Source: Actinopolyspora saharensis
GTDB taxonomy: Bacteria; Actinomycetota; Actinomycetes; Mycobacteriales; Pseudonocardiaceae
Assembly: GCF_900100925.1 (NCBI RefSeq)
Contig: NZ_FNKO01000002.1
Coordinates: 1,984,001-2,048,000, forward strand
Direction: 5' to 3'
Length of the DNA stretch: 64,000 nucleotides
In this document: positions 17,288 to 25,421 of the stretch, one piece after another
Layout: each line of letters opens with the position of its first letter
Numbering within the stretch: position 1 is the first letter of the stretch
The notes under the pieces: model-generated
What the model saw: the letters and a program-made list of their open reading frames with translations, nothing else
Told to the model about the DNA's origin: nothing
The model's database searches: none
Made by a program: the position numbers and the translations under genes

Positions 17288-17709
17288 TGCCGACATCGTC
17301 GCAGGTGAGCAAGGGTGACCAGCTGCCGGAGCTGAGCATTTCGGTCACCAGGGGTGATCTGGTGCGCTACGCGGGGGCTTCGGGGGACTTCAACCCGATC
17401 CACTACAGCGGGGCCTTCGCGCAGGAGGTGGGGCTGCCGGACGTGATCGCCCACGGCATGCTCACCATGGCGCTCGCCACTCGACTGGTCACCGACTGGT
17501 TGGGCGATCCGGGGCGGATCATCGAGCACGGGGTCCGGTTCACCCGCCCGGTCGTGGTGCCCGACGACGAGCACGGCGCGCGGGTGGACCTCTCCGGGAA
17601 GGTCGCCTCCGTGGACGAGGAGGAGGGCACGGCCAAGCTCAACCTCACCGCCAAGTGCGCCGGTCAGGGAGTGCTCGGGGGTGCCTACGCCCTGGTGCAC
17701 CTTTCCTAG
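17287..17709 (+). CDS. hadB: FAS-II (3R)-hydroxyacyl-ACP dehydratase subunit HadB
   Basis: A 140-residue MaoC-like hot-dog protein carrying the hydratase signature ASGDFNPIHY with catalytic Asp34 and His39, then VIAHGMLTMALATRLVTDW. It dehydrates 3-hydroxyacyl-ACP in complex with HadA. The ATG at 17287 overlaps the hadA stop (TGATG), so translation is coupled; a GTG one codon earlier is the alternative start. The gene ends 27 bases before an inverted-repeat element. Confidence 0.93.
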   Translation: MPTSSQVSKGDQLPELSISVTRGDLVRYAGASGDFNPIHYSGAFAQEVGLPDVIAHGMLTMALATRLVTDWLGDPGRIIEHGVRFTRPVVVPDDEHGARVDLSGKVASVDEEEGTAKLNLTAKCAGQGVLGGAYALVHLS

Positions 17710-17737
17710 TTTTTGCGCTGTGGCTGCTCGGTTGGGC

Positions 17738-18111
17738 GTGGGTGGTTGCTTAGCCGGCACGTGAGTCGGCGCCTTGCTGTGTTGGGCCGCTCTTGAGTAG
17801 CGACCTACGCGGCGAGCGGCCCGGCCGTGCAATGCATCCGACTCACGCACCGGAGCTTCTCCTCCTGGTCAGGCTGAAGCGCTCGCGTGGAACGGAACCT
17901 TCCATCTGAAGTGCGCAGAGCACCCGGACCGGCACTCCCACTCAAGAGGGCCCACACCAACGCGAGCGCTGTGAGCCCGAGCAGTCGGCACCGCCGCGGG
18001 TTCTCTCGTGGTGCTCTCGCGAGGACGGCCCCGACGTTGTGTAGGTGGCTACCCGATGTCGGGGCACCCGCAGCGAGAGCCCGCGAGAGGTTCCGCCAAG
18101 CAACCACCTAC
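17738..18111. repeat. MITE-like element with terminal inverted repeats
   Basis: About 374 bases fill the gap between the convergent hadB and aminotransferase genes. The two ends are inverted copies: GTGGGTGGTTGCTTAGCC at 17738-17755 and, read on the other strand from 18111, GTAGGTGGTTGCTTGGCG, 15 of 18 identical. The interior has more inverted repeats: GTAGGTGG at 18041 against CCACCTAC at 18104, CCCCGAC/GTCGGGG around 18030-18063, and GGGCCGCTC/GAGCGGCCC around 17785-17823. The minus strand holds a 100-codon open frame (17805-18107) that I do not accept as a gene. No transposase is present, so it would be a non-autonomous or structured repeat. Confidence 0.55.
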
Positions 18112-18133
18112 TCAGGCCGACCCGTGCACTCTC

Positions 18134-19366
18134 CTACTCTGCTTCGGAGAGAAGCTCGCTCATCCGCCGGACACCTTCGGCGAGGTCCTCGTCCCCGAGG
18201 GCGTAGGACATGCGGAAGTAGCCCGGTGTGCCGAAGGCCTCACCCGGGACCACGGCCACCTCGGCGTGCTCGAGGACGACCTCGGCGAGCTCGGCGCTGG
18301 TCCGCGGGCGGGTTCCGCGGATCTCCTTGCCGAGCAGCTCCTTGACCGAGGGGTAGACGTAGAAGGCGCCCTGCGGCTCGGGGCAGTTGACCCCGGGGAT
18401 GGCCGAGAGGCGTTCCACGATCGTGCGCCTGCGCCGGTCGAAGGCGGCGCGCATCTCGGCAACCGCGTCCAGGGAGCCGCTGACCGCTTCGAGGGCGGCT
18501 CGTTGGGAGATGTTGGCCACGTTGGAGCTCAGGTGCGACTGCAGGTTCGTGGCCGCCTTGATCACGTCGTTCGGGCCGATCATCCAGCCGATCCGCCACC
18601 CGGTCATGGCGTAGGTCTTGGCGACGCCGTTGAGCACCACGCAGCGCTCGGCGAGCTCGGGCACGACCACCGGCATGGAGACGTGCCTGGCGTCGCCGTA
18701 GACGAGGTGCTCGTAGATCTCGTCGGTGACCACCCAGATGCCGTGCTCGACCGCCCAGCGGCCGATCTCCGCGATGCGCTCGGGGGGATACACCGCCCCG
18801 GTCGGGTTGGAGGGGGAGTTGAACAGCAGCACCTTGGTGCGCGGGGTGCGGGCCGCCTCGAGCTGTTCCAGGGTGACCAGGTAGCCGGTCGACTCGTCGG
18901 TGGGGATCTCGACGGCGGACCCGCCGGCGAGGGAGATCGCCTCGGGGTAGGTGGTCCAGTACGGCGCGGGCAGCAGCACTTCGTCGCCGGGATCGAGCAG
19001 CGTGGCGAAGGTCTGGTAGACGGCTTGCTTCCCGCCGTTGGTGACCAGCACCTGGCTCGGCTGGACGACGTGGTCGGAGTCCCTGGCGGTCTTGGTGGCG
19101 ATCGCCTCGCGCAGCTCGGGGAGTCCCGCCGCGGGGCTGTAGCGGTGGTTGCGCGTGTCGGCGCAGGCTTCCTGGGCCGCGCGCACGATCGGCTCCGGGG
19201 TGGCGAAGTCCGGTTCGCCCGCGCCGAACCCGATCACCGGACGCCCCTCGGCCTTGAGTGCCTTGGCCTTGGCGTCCACGGCCAGGGTGGCCGACTCGGC
19301 GATCGCGTCGACGCGTGCGGAGACGCGCGTTTCGGTGGAGGCTGTTGATGTCTCGGGTGCGCCCAT
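18134..19366 (-). CDS. aspC: Pyridoxal-phosphate aminotransferase, aspartate aminotransferase type
   Basis: A 410-residue class I/II fold-type I aminotransferase. Visible residues: [13 protein letters not shown] near 48-60, substrate-contact region [10 protein letters not shown] (109-118), SPSNPTG (184-190), the ring-nitrogen Asp215 in [12 protein letters not shown], the PLP lysine Lys250 in [15 protein letters not shown], and the C-terminal [12 protein letters not shown] with the carboxylate-binding Arg. The length and motifs fit the Thermus-type aspartate aminotransferase group common next to secE in actinomycetes; substrate preference (Asp, prephenate or other) cannot be read. It is divergent from the tRNA-Trp/secE unit. 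Confidence 0.9.
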   Translation of the reverse strand: MGAPETSTASTETRVSARVDAIAESATLAVDAKAKALKAEGRPVIGFGAGEPDFATPEPIVRAAQEACADTRNHRYSPAAGLPELREAIATKTARDSDHVVQPSQVLVTNGGKQAVYQTFATLLDPGDEVLLPAPYWTTYPEAISLAGGSAVEIPTDESTGYLVTLEQLEAARTPRTKVLLFNSPSNPTGAVYPPERIAEIGRWAVEHGIWVVTDEIYEHLVYGDARHVSMPVVVPELAERCVVLNGVAKTYAMTGWRIGWMIGPNDVIKAATNLQSHLSSNVANISQRAALEAVSGSLDAVAEMRAAFDRRRRTIVERLSAIPGVNCPEPQGAFYVYPSVKELLGKEIRGTRPRTSAELAEVVLEHAEVAVVPGEAFGTPGYFRMSYALGDEDLAEGVRRMSELLSEAE

Positions 19367-19439
19367 GTGGGCATCGTCTCAGACGAGCTCGCGGTCTCGA
19401 TGACCCGTGCCCACCGATAACGGGCTTGTGGGGGTGCGG

Positions 19440-19470
19440 TTGGAAATCGACTTCACCGGTGAAGTACACT
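19440..19470 (+). promoter_or_regulatory. Possible promoter with a 16-bp palindrome upstream of tRNA-Trp-secE
   Basis: TTGGAA at 19440 and TACACT at 19465 are separated by 19 bases, about 100 bases upstream of tRNA-Trp. The spacer contains a perfect palindrome ACTTCACCGGTGAAGT (19450-19465) that touches the -10 element, where a dimeric repressor could sit. The divergent aminotransferase starts at 19366, so the site could serve both. The promoter match is modest. Confidence 0.35.
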
Positions 19471-19571
19471 TACTCAACCGGGACACCCGGCGGCTCTTGG
19501 CCCCCCGCTCTTTCGGTGGGCAGATCGGGTCGGTAGGGTGTACCGCCGAGTGGTCGGTGATCCGGTCACGA

Positions 19572-19644
<73 letters not shown>

Positions 19645-19754
19645 CGTCGATGTAGACGGTGAGCTAGCAGGATGTGGACGGTAGCGCCGCGCACCCGCTC
19701 GGTGGCCTCCACAGCCAGGCTCACGCGTCCGACGAGCGCCAGCTAGGAGGGGGC

Positions 19755-20144
19755 GTGAGCGAGGACCGCGAGCAGGATTCGGGTGAGGATCGCGAGCAGG
19801 AGTCTCGCCCGAGCAGTGCCGCCGCGCGCCGCGGGCGCCGAGCCTCAAGGCGTTCGAGCGCTCGTAAAGAGGCGAGTGGAGCCGATTCGAAGGACTCGAC
19901 CGCTTCGAAGGGCAAGCCGACTCCCTCCCGGGAGGGCCGGAAGGAACGGGTTTCGCTGTTCCGGAAGATCGGTCGCTTCCTCCGTGAGGTGGTCGCAGAG
20001 CTTCGCAAGGTCATCTGGCCGACGCGTAGGCAGCTATTGACTTATACTGCGGTGGTGCTGGTGTTCGTCAGCATCATGGTCGCGTTCATCGCCGGACTGG
20101 ATCTGCTCTTCGCGCAGGGCGTGCTCCGACTGTTCGGCGAGTGA
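19755..20144 (+). CDS. secE: Preprotein translocase subunit SecE
   Basis: A 129-residue SecE with a hydrophilic, charged extension (residues 1-65) and the conserved core: [24 protein letters not shown] followed by one membrane helix ([20 protein letters not shown]). SecE clamps SecY in the Sec channel. The GTG at 19755 lies six bases after AGGAGGG, which decides the start. Downstream nusG is 95 bases away; they form the usual secE-nusG-rplK-rplA group. Confidence 0.93.
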   Translation: MSEDREQDSGEDREQESRPSSAAARRGRRASRRSSARKEASGADSKDSTASKGKPTPSREGRKERVSLFRKIGRFLREVVAELRKVIWPTRRQLLTYTAVVLVFVSIMVAFIAGLDLLFAQGVLRLFGE

Positions 20145-20239
20145 GGCTCGACCATGGGCAGCTAAGGCGCCCGCACGAACGTGCGGTGGCGGATGCCATC
20201 CACCGGGCACGCAACGCACGAGAGGAAGCGAGACCCACT

Positions 20240-21064
20240 GTGACCTCCTACGACGGCCAGGATTTGACCGGCCTGTCCGAAGAGCAGGACACCCGGACCG
20301 AGGAGTCCGCGGAGGAGCCCGCGGCGGGTTCGGAGGCGTCCGAGCAGCCCGAGCGGTCCGCTGCGGGCGATCAGGACAGCGACGCGGTCACCGACGAGGC
20401 AGAGGACAGTGCGTCGGCTTCCGAGGAGAGCGCGGAGGAAGCCGAGAGCGACCCGGTGGAAGAGCTGCGTGCCATGCTCAAGCGCGCACCGGGTGAGTGG
20501 TACGTCGTGCACTCCTACGCCGGCTACGAGAACAAGGTGAAGAACAACCTCGAGCACCGCGCGCAGACGCTGGACGTCGAGGACTACATCTTCCAGGTCG
20601 AGGTGCCCACCGAAGAGGTCACCGAGATCAAGAACAACCAGCGCAAGTTCGTTCAGCGCAAAGTGCTTCCGAGCTATGTCCTCGTGCGGATGGAGCTCAA
20701 CGACGCCTCGTGGTCGGCGGTGCGCAACACGCCGGGCGTCACGGGTTTCGTCGGGGCCACCTCCAAGCCTTCGCCGCTCAGCATCGAGGAGGTGCTGAAG
20801 TTCCTCGCTCCGCAGGCCGAGCGGGAGGCGAAGCAGGCGGAGGAGAAGAAGTCCGCCGCCTCTTCCAAGCAGGAGTCGGGCAAGGCCGTCGAGGTGGAGT
20901 TCTCGGTGGGCGAGTCGGTGACCGTGATGGACGGTCCGTTCGCGACGCTGCCCGCCACCATCAGCGAGGTCAACGGCGAGGCGCAGAAGCTCAAGGTTCT
21001 CGTCTCGATCTTCGGCCGCGAGACACCGGTCGAGTTGTCCTTCGACCAGGTCTCCAAGATCTAA
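20240..21064 (+). CDS. nusG: Transcription termination/antitermination protein NusG
   Basis: A 274-residue NusG. The first 85 residues are a very acidic, low-complexity extension common in actinomycetes; the NGN domain begins at [20 protein letters not shown] (about 96-115), includes the [12 protein letters not shown] segment, and a KOW domain follows ([20 protein letters not shown]). It couples RNA polymerase to ribosome or Rho. The GTG at 20240 follows GAGGAAGCGAGA. Between the NGN and KOW domains is a Lys/Glu-rich insert. Confidence 0.94.
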   Translation: MTSYDGQDLTGLSEEQDTRTEESAEEPAAGSEASEQPERSAAGDQDSDAVTDEAEDSASASEESAEEAESDPVEELRAMLKRAPGEWYVVHSYAGYENKVKNNLEHRAQTLDVEDYIFQVEVPTEEVTEIKNNQRKFVQRKVLPSYVLVRMELNDASWSAVRNTPGVTGFVGATSKPSPLSIEEVLKFLAPQAEREAKQAEEKKSAASSKQESGKAVEVEFSVGESVTVMDGPFATLPATISEVNGEAQKLKVLVSIFGRETPVELSFDQVSKI

Positions 21065-21220
21065 CCCGTTTCCCGCGGGGAACGCGGTGGCCGCGGCGGT
21101 CGGCAGGGACTCGTCGCGGATCTTCGGCGGGCGGTTCGGGCCTCGAGCCGCCCGTGACCGTTGTCGGGCGCGGTGACGTGTCCGGCGCGGACGACAGATA
21201 ACGAAGACAGGAAGAACGAA

Positions 21221-21655
21221 ATGCCGCCCAAGAAGAAGCGACTTGCAGCTATCGTCAAGCTGCAGATCTCCGCTGGTCAGGCAAACCCCGCGCCGCCGGT
21301 CGGTCCGGCGCTGGGTCAGCACGGCGTCAACATCATGGAGTTCTGCAAGGCCTACAACGCCGCCACGGAGCACCAGCGTGGCGACGTCGTGCCGGTCGAG
21401 ATCTCGGTGTTCGAGGACCGGTCCTTCGACTTCAAGCTCAAGACGCCGCCGGCAGCGAAGCTGCTGATGAAGGCAGCCAGTGTCCAGAAGGGCAGTGGTG
21501 AGCCGCACAAGACCAAGGTCGGTTCGGTGACCACCGAGCAGGTCCGCGAGATCGCCCAGACCAAGTGGGTCGACCTGAACTCCAACTCGATGGACGAGGC
21601 GGAGAAGATCATCGCGGGAACCGCCCGCTCGATGGGCCTCCGCATCCAGGACTGA
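21221..21655 (+). CDS. rplK: 50S ribosomal protein L11
   Basis: A 144-residue L11 with standard motifs: [40 protein letters not shown], and [20 protein letters not shown]. It forms the GTPase-associated centre with 23S rRNA and the L10-L7/L12 stalk, and binds thiopeptide antibiotics together with the rRNA. ATG chosen; an upstream in-frame start gives non-family residues. Ends 122 bases before rplA. Confidence 0.97.
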   Translation: MPPKKKRLAAIVKLQISAGQANPAPPVGPALGQHGVNIMEFCKAYNAATEHQRGDVVPVEISVFEDRSFDFKLKTPPAAKLLMKAASVQKGSGEPHKTKVGSVTTEQVREIAQTKWVDLNSNSMDEAEKIIAGTARSMGLRIQD

Positions 21656-21777
21656 AGTCCCCGCACCGCGCGATCGACGGTTTCTCCGCGATCGTGGACG
21701 GGTGTTACCTCCACCGAGTGTGGGAGGGCCGGGGCGCGGCCCTGACACCACAACTGATCCGTTGAACAGGAACAGAC

Positions 21778-22494
21778 ATGGCAAAGCGCAGCAAGGCATA
21801 CAAGCAGATAGCGGAGCTGGTTGACCGCAACCGGGTTTACTCCCCGAAGGAAGCTGTCGAGCTGGCCAAGAAGACCGCCAAGACCACCAGCATGGACCCC
21901 ACCGTCGAGGTGGCCCTGCGGCTTGGTGTGGATCCGCGCAAGGCGGATCAGATGGTCCGCGGGACCGTGAACCTGCCGCACGGTACAGGCAAAACCGCCC
22001 GCGTCGTCGTGTTCACCTCCGGTGAGAAGGCGGCCGAGGCGGAGGCCGCCGGGGCCGACGCCGTCGGCTCCGACGACTTGATCGAGCGTATCCAGGGCGG
22101 CTGGCTCGATTTCGACGCGGCTGTGGCCACCCCGGACCAGATGGCCAAGGTCGGCAAGATCGCTCGGGTGCTGGGCCCGCGTGGTCTGATGCCCAACCCG
22201 AAGACCGGCACGGTGACGCCCAACATCACCAAGGCCGTCCAGGACATCAAGGGCGGTAAGATCAGCTTCCGGGTGGACAAGCAGGCCAACCTGCACTTCG
22301 TCATCGGCAAGGCCTCGTTCTCCGACGAGGCGCTGCTGGAGAACTACGCCACCGCGCTGGACGAGGTGCTGCGTTCCAAGCCGGCCACCTCGAAGGGCCG
22401 CTACCTCAAGAAGGTCAGCTTCACCACCACGATGGGCCCGGGCATCACGGTCGACGCGAACCGGACCCGCAACATGACCGAGGCGAGCGCCTGA
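21778..22494 (+). CDS. rplA: 50S ribosomal protein L1
   Basis: A 238-residue L1 with the family blocks [47 protein letters not shown] and [13 protein letters not shown]1 forms the mobile stalk at the E site and represses its own L11-L1 operon in many bacteria by binding the mRNA leader; the leader site was not identified here. A very strong terminator follows at 22525. Confidence 0.97.
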   Translation: MAKRSKAYKQIAELVDRNRVYSPKEAVELAKKTAKTTSMDPTVEVALRLGVDPRKADQMVRGTVNLPHGTGKTARVVVFTSGEKAAEAEAAGADAVGSDDLIERIQGGWLDFDAAVATPDQMAKVGKIARVLGPRGLMPNPKTGTVTPNITKAVQDIKGGKISFRVDKQANLHFVIGKASFSDEALLENYATALDEVLRSKPATSKGRYLKKVSFTTTMGPGITVDANRTRNMTEASA

Positions 22495-22524
22495 GGCCTT
22501 TCCTCGGCTCTAGTTCCGGATGAG

Positions 22525-22560
22525 ACCGGGCCCGTCCCCGCGGGGACGGGCCCGGTTTTT
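22525..22560 (+). terminator. Strong terminator after rplA
   Basis: A perfect 16-bp palindromic stem (22525-22540 with 22541-22556), ACCGGGCCCGTCCCCG and its complement, followed by a run of T residues. It ends the secE-nusG-rplK-rplA transcript before the small-gene island. Confidence 0.92.
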
Positions 22561-22729
22561 CTTGTTCGAGGGGGTGGTGCTGCGGGGTGCGGTTGCTTCC
22601 CGCGGGAGCGTTACTGGCCGAACCAGTACCCGTACTCGGGGGCGAGCTGTTGCTGCCGAACGCTGACAGCACCGCGCTGGGCGACCACCACGATGCCCCA
22701 TCTTCACCTTCGACTCGGATACTCATCAC

Positions 22730-23153
22730 CTCCGAACAGGCAAGAAGTTGTCCTTGGGGGTCGGTGTTGACGTACAGGCGCACGCCGTAGTGCCGATGTT
22801 TTCCGGAGTGCGGTATCTCCTGGGCACGACGGTTTCCCGTGGGGAAGGAGTGCACCGTCGACGAGGGTGACTCGTCCGTGGAACTCCTCAAGCGAGGCGT
22901 GTATCTCGTCCACGATCTCGGCCAGGACGGGCTCGATCCGACGCAGCACCCGCGAGATCGCCGACTGACTCGTGTTCCGGAACGCCGCCAGTTGTTTCTG
23001 GGTCAGGTTCGTCCGATAGGACTCCAGTGTCACCACCAGAGCTATGAACACCGACAATGTGTTCCTCGGATCCCACCGAATATGGTCGTCGACTCGCCCG
23101 GCCAGCCAGCACAACTGGTCCCCACTCCGCCCCGTGACAATCTGATATCGCAT
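22730..23153 (-). pseudogene. Transposase remnant (DDE type, IS5-like), frameshifted and 3'-truncated
   Basis: The first about 100 codons read as a transposase N-terminus: MRYQIVTGRSGDQLCWLAGR, an HTH-like NLTQKQLAAFRNTSQSAISR, then FHGRVTLVDG. Near 22845 the reading frame changes: continuation of the family sequence (PTGNRRAQEIPHSGKHRHYG, then QGQLLACSE) appears in another minus-strand frame. After LLACSE near 22730 the similarity to a transposase ends, so the catalytic C-terminal half is missing. It is a dead insertion-sequence fragment between rplA and rplJ. I saw no clear terminal inverted repeats. Confidence 0.75.
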
Positions 23154-23282
23154 CGGTTTTTCCTGGCGTGCATGTGCTCTTTGTCGAAGAACATCGTACT
23201 GGAAAAACAGTTTCCTTCGTATCGTCACCCCAGGAATGATCTACCTGTACAACCTTCTGCATTCAATATCGGAAAGAACACG

Positions 23283-23322
23283 AAAAACCCCTCCTCTACC
23301 TCGGAAAGGTATGAGGAGGGGT
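23283..23322 (-). terminator. Terminator of the 94-residue orphan gene
   Basis: On the minus strand, ACCCCTCCTC pairs with GAGGAGGGGT, extended by TACCT/AGGTA around one bulge, and the stem is followed by a run of five T residues (plus-strand A-run at 23283-23287). It lies about 20 bases after the stop codon. Confidence 0.85.
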
Positions 23323-23339
23323 GTGAGTTCCCGGTTTGG

Positions 23340-23624
23340 TTAGTTCTCCGAAACGGCGTTCTGGGTAACACCGGAGTTGGTTGACAACTTTTCAGCGAGA
23401 TGCTTCTTGATTGCTTCCTTGAACTCCTCTCGGTTGTCCGTGAGGACCTGCTCAGCGTACTGGTCCATCGTGTCCTCGGAGATGGAAGTGCCCACAGTGT
23501 CCTGCGGGGAAGTGGGGTCGACGTCGCTCCCGTCGGCGCGGTGGGCAAGCTTCCTCGCAATGGGGTCCACTATGTGGCCGCAAGCACGGTCAACAGTGTG
23601 GTAAAGGTCGTCAATGAAGCTCAT
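23340..23624 (-). CDS. Hypothetical 94-residue protein with its own promoter and terminator
   Basis: An unrecognised, soluble, acidic protein: MSFIDDLYHTVDRACGHIV, then a polar middle and a helical C-terminal part (YAEQVLTDNREEFKEAIKKH). Its base composition is visibly more AT-rich than the ribosomal genes around it, suggesting acquisition. It is a complete unit: a plausible TTGACC/TAACCT promoter at 23661-23690, an AGGGG ribosome site seven bases before ATG, and a strong terminator. Placed next to a transposase remnant, it may be mobile-element cargo. No function is proposed. Confidence 0.65.
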   Translation of the reverse strand: MSFIDDLYHTVDRACGHIVDPIARKLAHRADGSDVDPTSPQDTVGTSISEDTMDQYAEQVLTDNREEFKEAIKKHLAEKLSTNSGVTQNAVSEN

Positions 23625-23660
23625 TTTTCCCCTTGGCTGTTCGGGACTGATAACAAGGAG

Positions 23661-23690
23661 AGGTTAGGTGTTGCAGAAATAGTCGGTCAA
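23661..23690 (-). promoter_or_regulatory. Promoter candidate for the 94-residue gene
   Basis: On the minus strand TTGACC (23690-23685) and TAACCT (23666-23661) are 18 bases apart, and the ATG is 37 bases beyond the -10. The surrounding sequence is AT-rich for this genome. Confidence 0.5.
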
Positions 23691-23862
23691 GCAAACATTT
23701 TCGGTCTCGACTCAAGATCATCCCATCGTGTGTTCTTCCTGGTGTGAATCAGGAAATTTGCGTAAAATCCGCTCCCAACGGCCTTGCGGAATAACCGGGG
23801 ATGGGCTGTCATCGTGTCTCAGTGTTTCTGAGACAGCTCCATCACGTCGTCCACGTTGACCG

Positions 23863-24048
23863 TCAAAGGTTTCTGCGAATCCGTCCGGCATCCTCACTGC
23901 TGTCGTCTTGATCCTTCCGGCCGTAGCCAGTGAGCATGGTCGTCAGTGGATTACCATCGACATCCTTCGGGGCCCACAGGGATGCGAGCTTGTCCTTGGA
24001 TCCGAGGTGGACCCCGAACGCAACGAGGAGCACGACCACGGCGGTCAC
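23863..24048 (-). pseudogene. Small membrane-protein fragment
   Basis: From a GTG at 24048 the frame encodes about 61 residues with one hydrophobic helix (VTAVVVLLVAFGVHLGS) and a polar tail. The same frame stays open upstream through an Arg/Lys-rich helix (FRQLAASRAKARKDITNAIG) but meets a stop before any ATG or GTG, so the natural start seems lost. I read it as the remains of a one-helix membrane protein; it could also be a real small protein beginning at the GTG. Confidence 0.3.
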
Positions 24049-24427
24049 CAGTGTCCCGATCGCGTTCGTGATGTCCTTGCGAGCTTTCGCTCGACTTGCC
24101 GCGAGCTGCCGAAATCGAGAGGACGCACCGCCTTGCCAAGTTCAGGGTTCACCGCCTCAGCAACCTGATTCGAGTCTGCTGCGTCGCGCTACCTCAGGCA
24201 GTGGGGCACCGCCCATGGTTTGCGCTGTCCGGGCGTTTGAATCCATGAGCCCTTGCCAGCCTGAGCAGGTGCTGGATCATGAACGAAGTTCAGTAAAGGT
24301 TAGGAGTTGAGCCTTTCACGGGCCGCTCAGATCCTCCGCAGGCCGATGGCGATGTGAGTACTGCTCGAAGAAGAGTAAGCGCACGCCGGCATCGGGTGGG
24401 GAGTGGAAGATATCCGGTCCCGAGGAC
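24049..24427. other. Non-coding part of the small-gene island
   Basis: About 380 bases with no supported gene beyond the upstream extension of the membrane fragment. Nothing with the look of a promoter, repeat or RNA was recognised. Confidence 0.35.
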
Positions 24428-24643
24428 GTGTTGGGGAATTGGCAGGATTTCGTCTCCTCGTGTGAGCAGGGCTATGACGAGGATCAGTTCGAGTACGACC
24501 ACGACCTCGAGGACAGGGACACGCTCGAGAAGGCGTTGAACGATCCGGTGCTTAACGGTTTCGCCGAGATGGAGCGGTTGCGTCGGGAGTTCGCGGAGGA
24601 CATGCACAGGATGCACGGTTTGAACATCCGGGTGGTGGAGTAG
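24428..24643 (+). CDS. Hypothetical 71-residue acidic protein
   Basis: A short frame starting at GTG, encoding an acidic, helical protein (DRDTLEKALNDPVLNGFAEM, then RREFAEDMHRMHGLN). The amino-acid pattern is protein-like and the GC3 is high, but the ribosome site is poor and the family is unknown. A GTG or the downstream TTG could be the start. Confidence 0.42.
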   Translation: MLGNWQDFVSSCEQGYDEDQFEYDHDLEDRDTLEKALNDPVLNGFAEMERLRREFAEDMHRMHGLNIRVVE

Positions 24644-24747
24644 CGGAGTTGCATCGGTCGGCTGGGGCCTTCGGAACGTCGAGCGGACATCCTGAAGGCC
24701 CTGCTGTTGCGCAGGCCGGCGGTGGTCCGGTGTGCTTCCCGGGCGGG

Positions 24748-25302
24748 ATGGAGCTGCTTCGGGCTGCGGGGGCACGAGCCGGGGGAGTTCGAGTATCGGA
24801 CCGGAATAACCCTTCGCCCGATGGGACTCCGGGGAACTACGGTCCGCTGTGGACGGTGTGGTGGTTCCGCCCGCGACGGGGTGGTGTCGAAGGAGTGCGG
24901 TTGGAACGTAGCCGGGGTGTTGCGCTGTCGGTGGCCGCGTTCGGGACGGCGCTGGCCGTCGCTGTTTTCGACCTCTGCTCCGTGCTGCTGCTGATGGCGG
25001 GTGCGTTGTGGTCCTCGTCGAGTGCCGACCTGGTGATCGCACTGCTCCTCGGCACGGGACTGTGCGTGTTCTCGCTGGTCGTGGTGCTGCGTGGTGCGTA
25101 CACGCGAGGTTTTCTGCGGTACTTCGCGGTGCTGAGCGCGGTGGTCGTGCTCGCCTGGGCGCAGCTCGTCACTGTCGAGCTGGGCGGGGCACGGACCCTG
25201 TCCGGAGGGCTTGTCGTGCTGATTCCCGTGGCGGTGGTGACCGGGGCGGTGGCGCAGGTGCTCCTGAAGCGAACCTTGGACAACGCCAGGACGAGCGAGT
25301 AG
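24748..25302 (+). CDS. Hypothetical membrane protein with four predicted helices
   Basis: About 184 residues with a polar first 55 residues and four hydrophobic helices: VALSVAAFGTALAVAVFDLC, DLVIALLLGTGLCVFSLVVV, RYFAVLSAVVVLAWAQLVTV and LVVLIPVAVVTGAVAQVLL. The C-terminal tail is basic. The hydrophobic pattern is clear, the family is not. The start is uncertain: the frame is open from 24649 (TTG), and the ATG at 24748 was chosen. Codon bias is as in neighbouring genes. Confidence 0.5.
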   Translation: MELLRAAGARAGGVRVSDRNNPSPDGTPGNYGPLWTVWWFRPRRGGVEGVRLERSRGVALSVAAFGTALAVAVFDLCSVLLLMAGALWSSSSADLVIALLLGTGLCVFSLVVVLRGAYTRGFLRYFAVLSAVVVLAWAQLVTVELGGARTLSGGLVVLIPVAVVTGAVAQVLLKRTLDNARTSE

Positions 25303-25421
25303 TCCGAACCGAGGAACGGCGCCGGCCGAGCCGAGAACGCTCTCGACAGCAGATTCCGGAAGTTCTTTCGGGGGCTTTCGTGGATCCGGACGTGACCACG
25401 TCCCGGCTGTGTTGGAGACAC

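Noticed and set aside
17805..18107. 100-codon minus-strand frame in the inverted-repeat element
   Set aside because: Lies wholly inside a structured repeat and convergent intergenic gap; no ribosome site; kept only as a finding.
17710..18133. hadC after hadB
   Set aside because: No hot-dog domain frame exists there; the gap holds only the repeat element and then a convergent aminotransferase.
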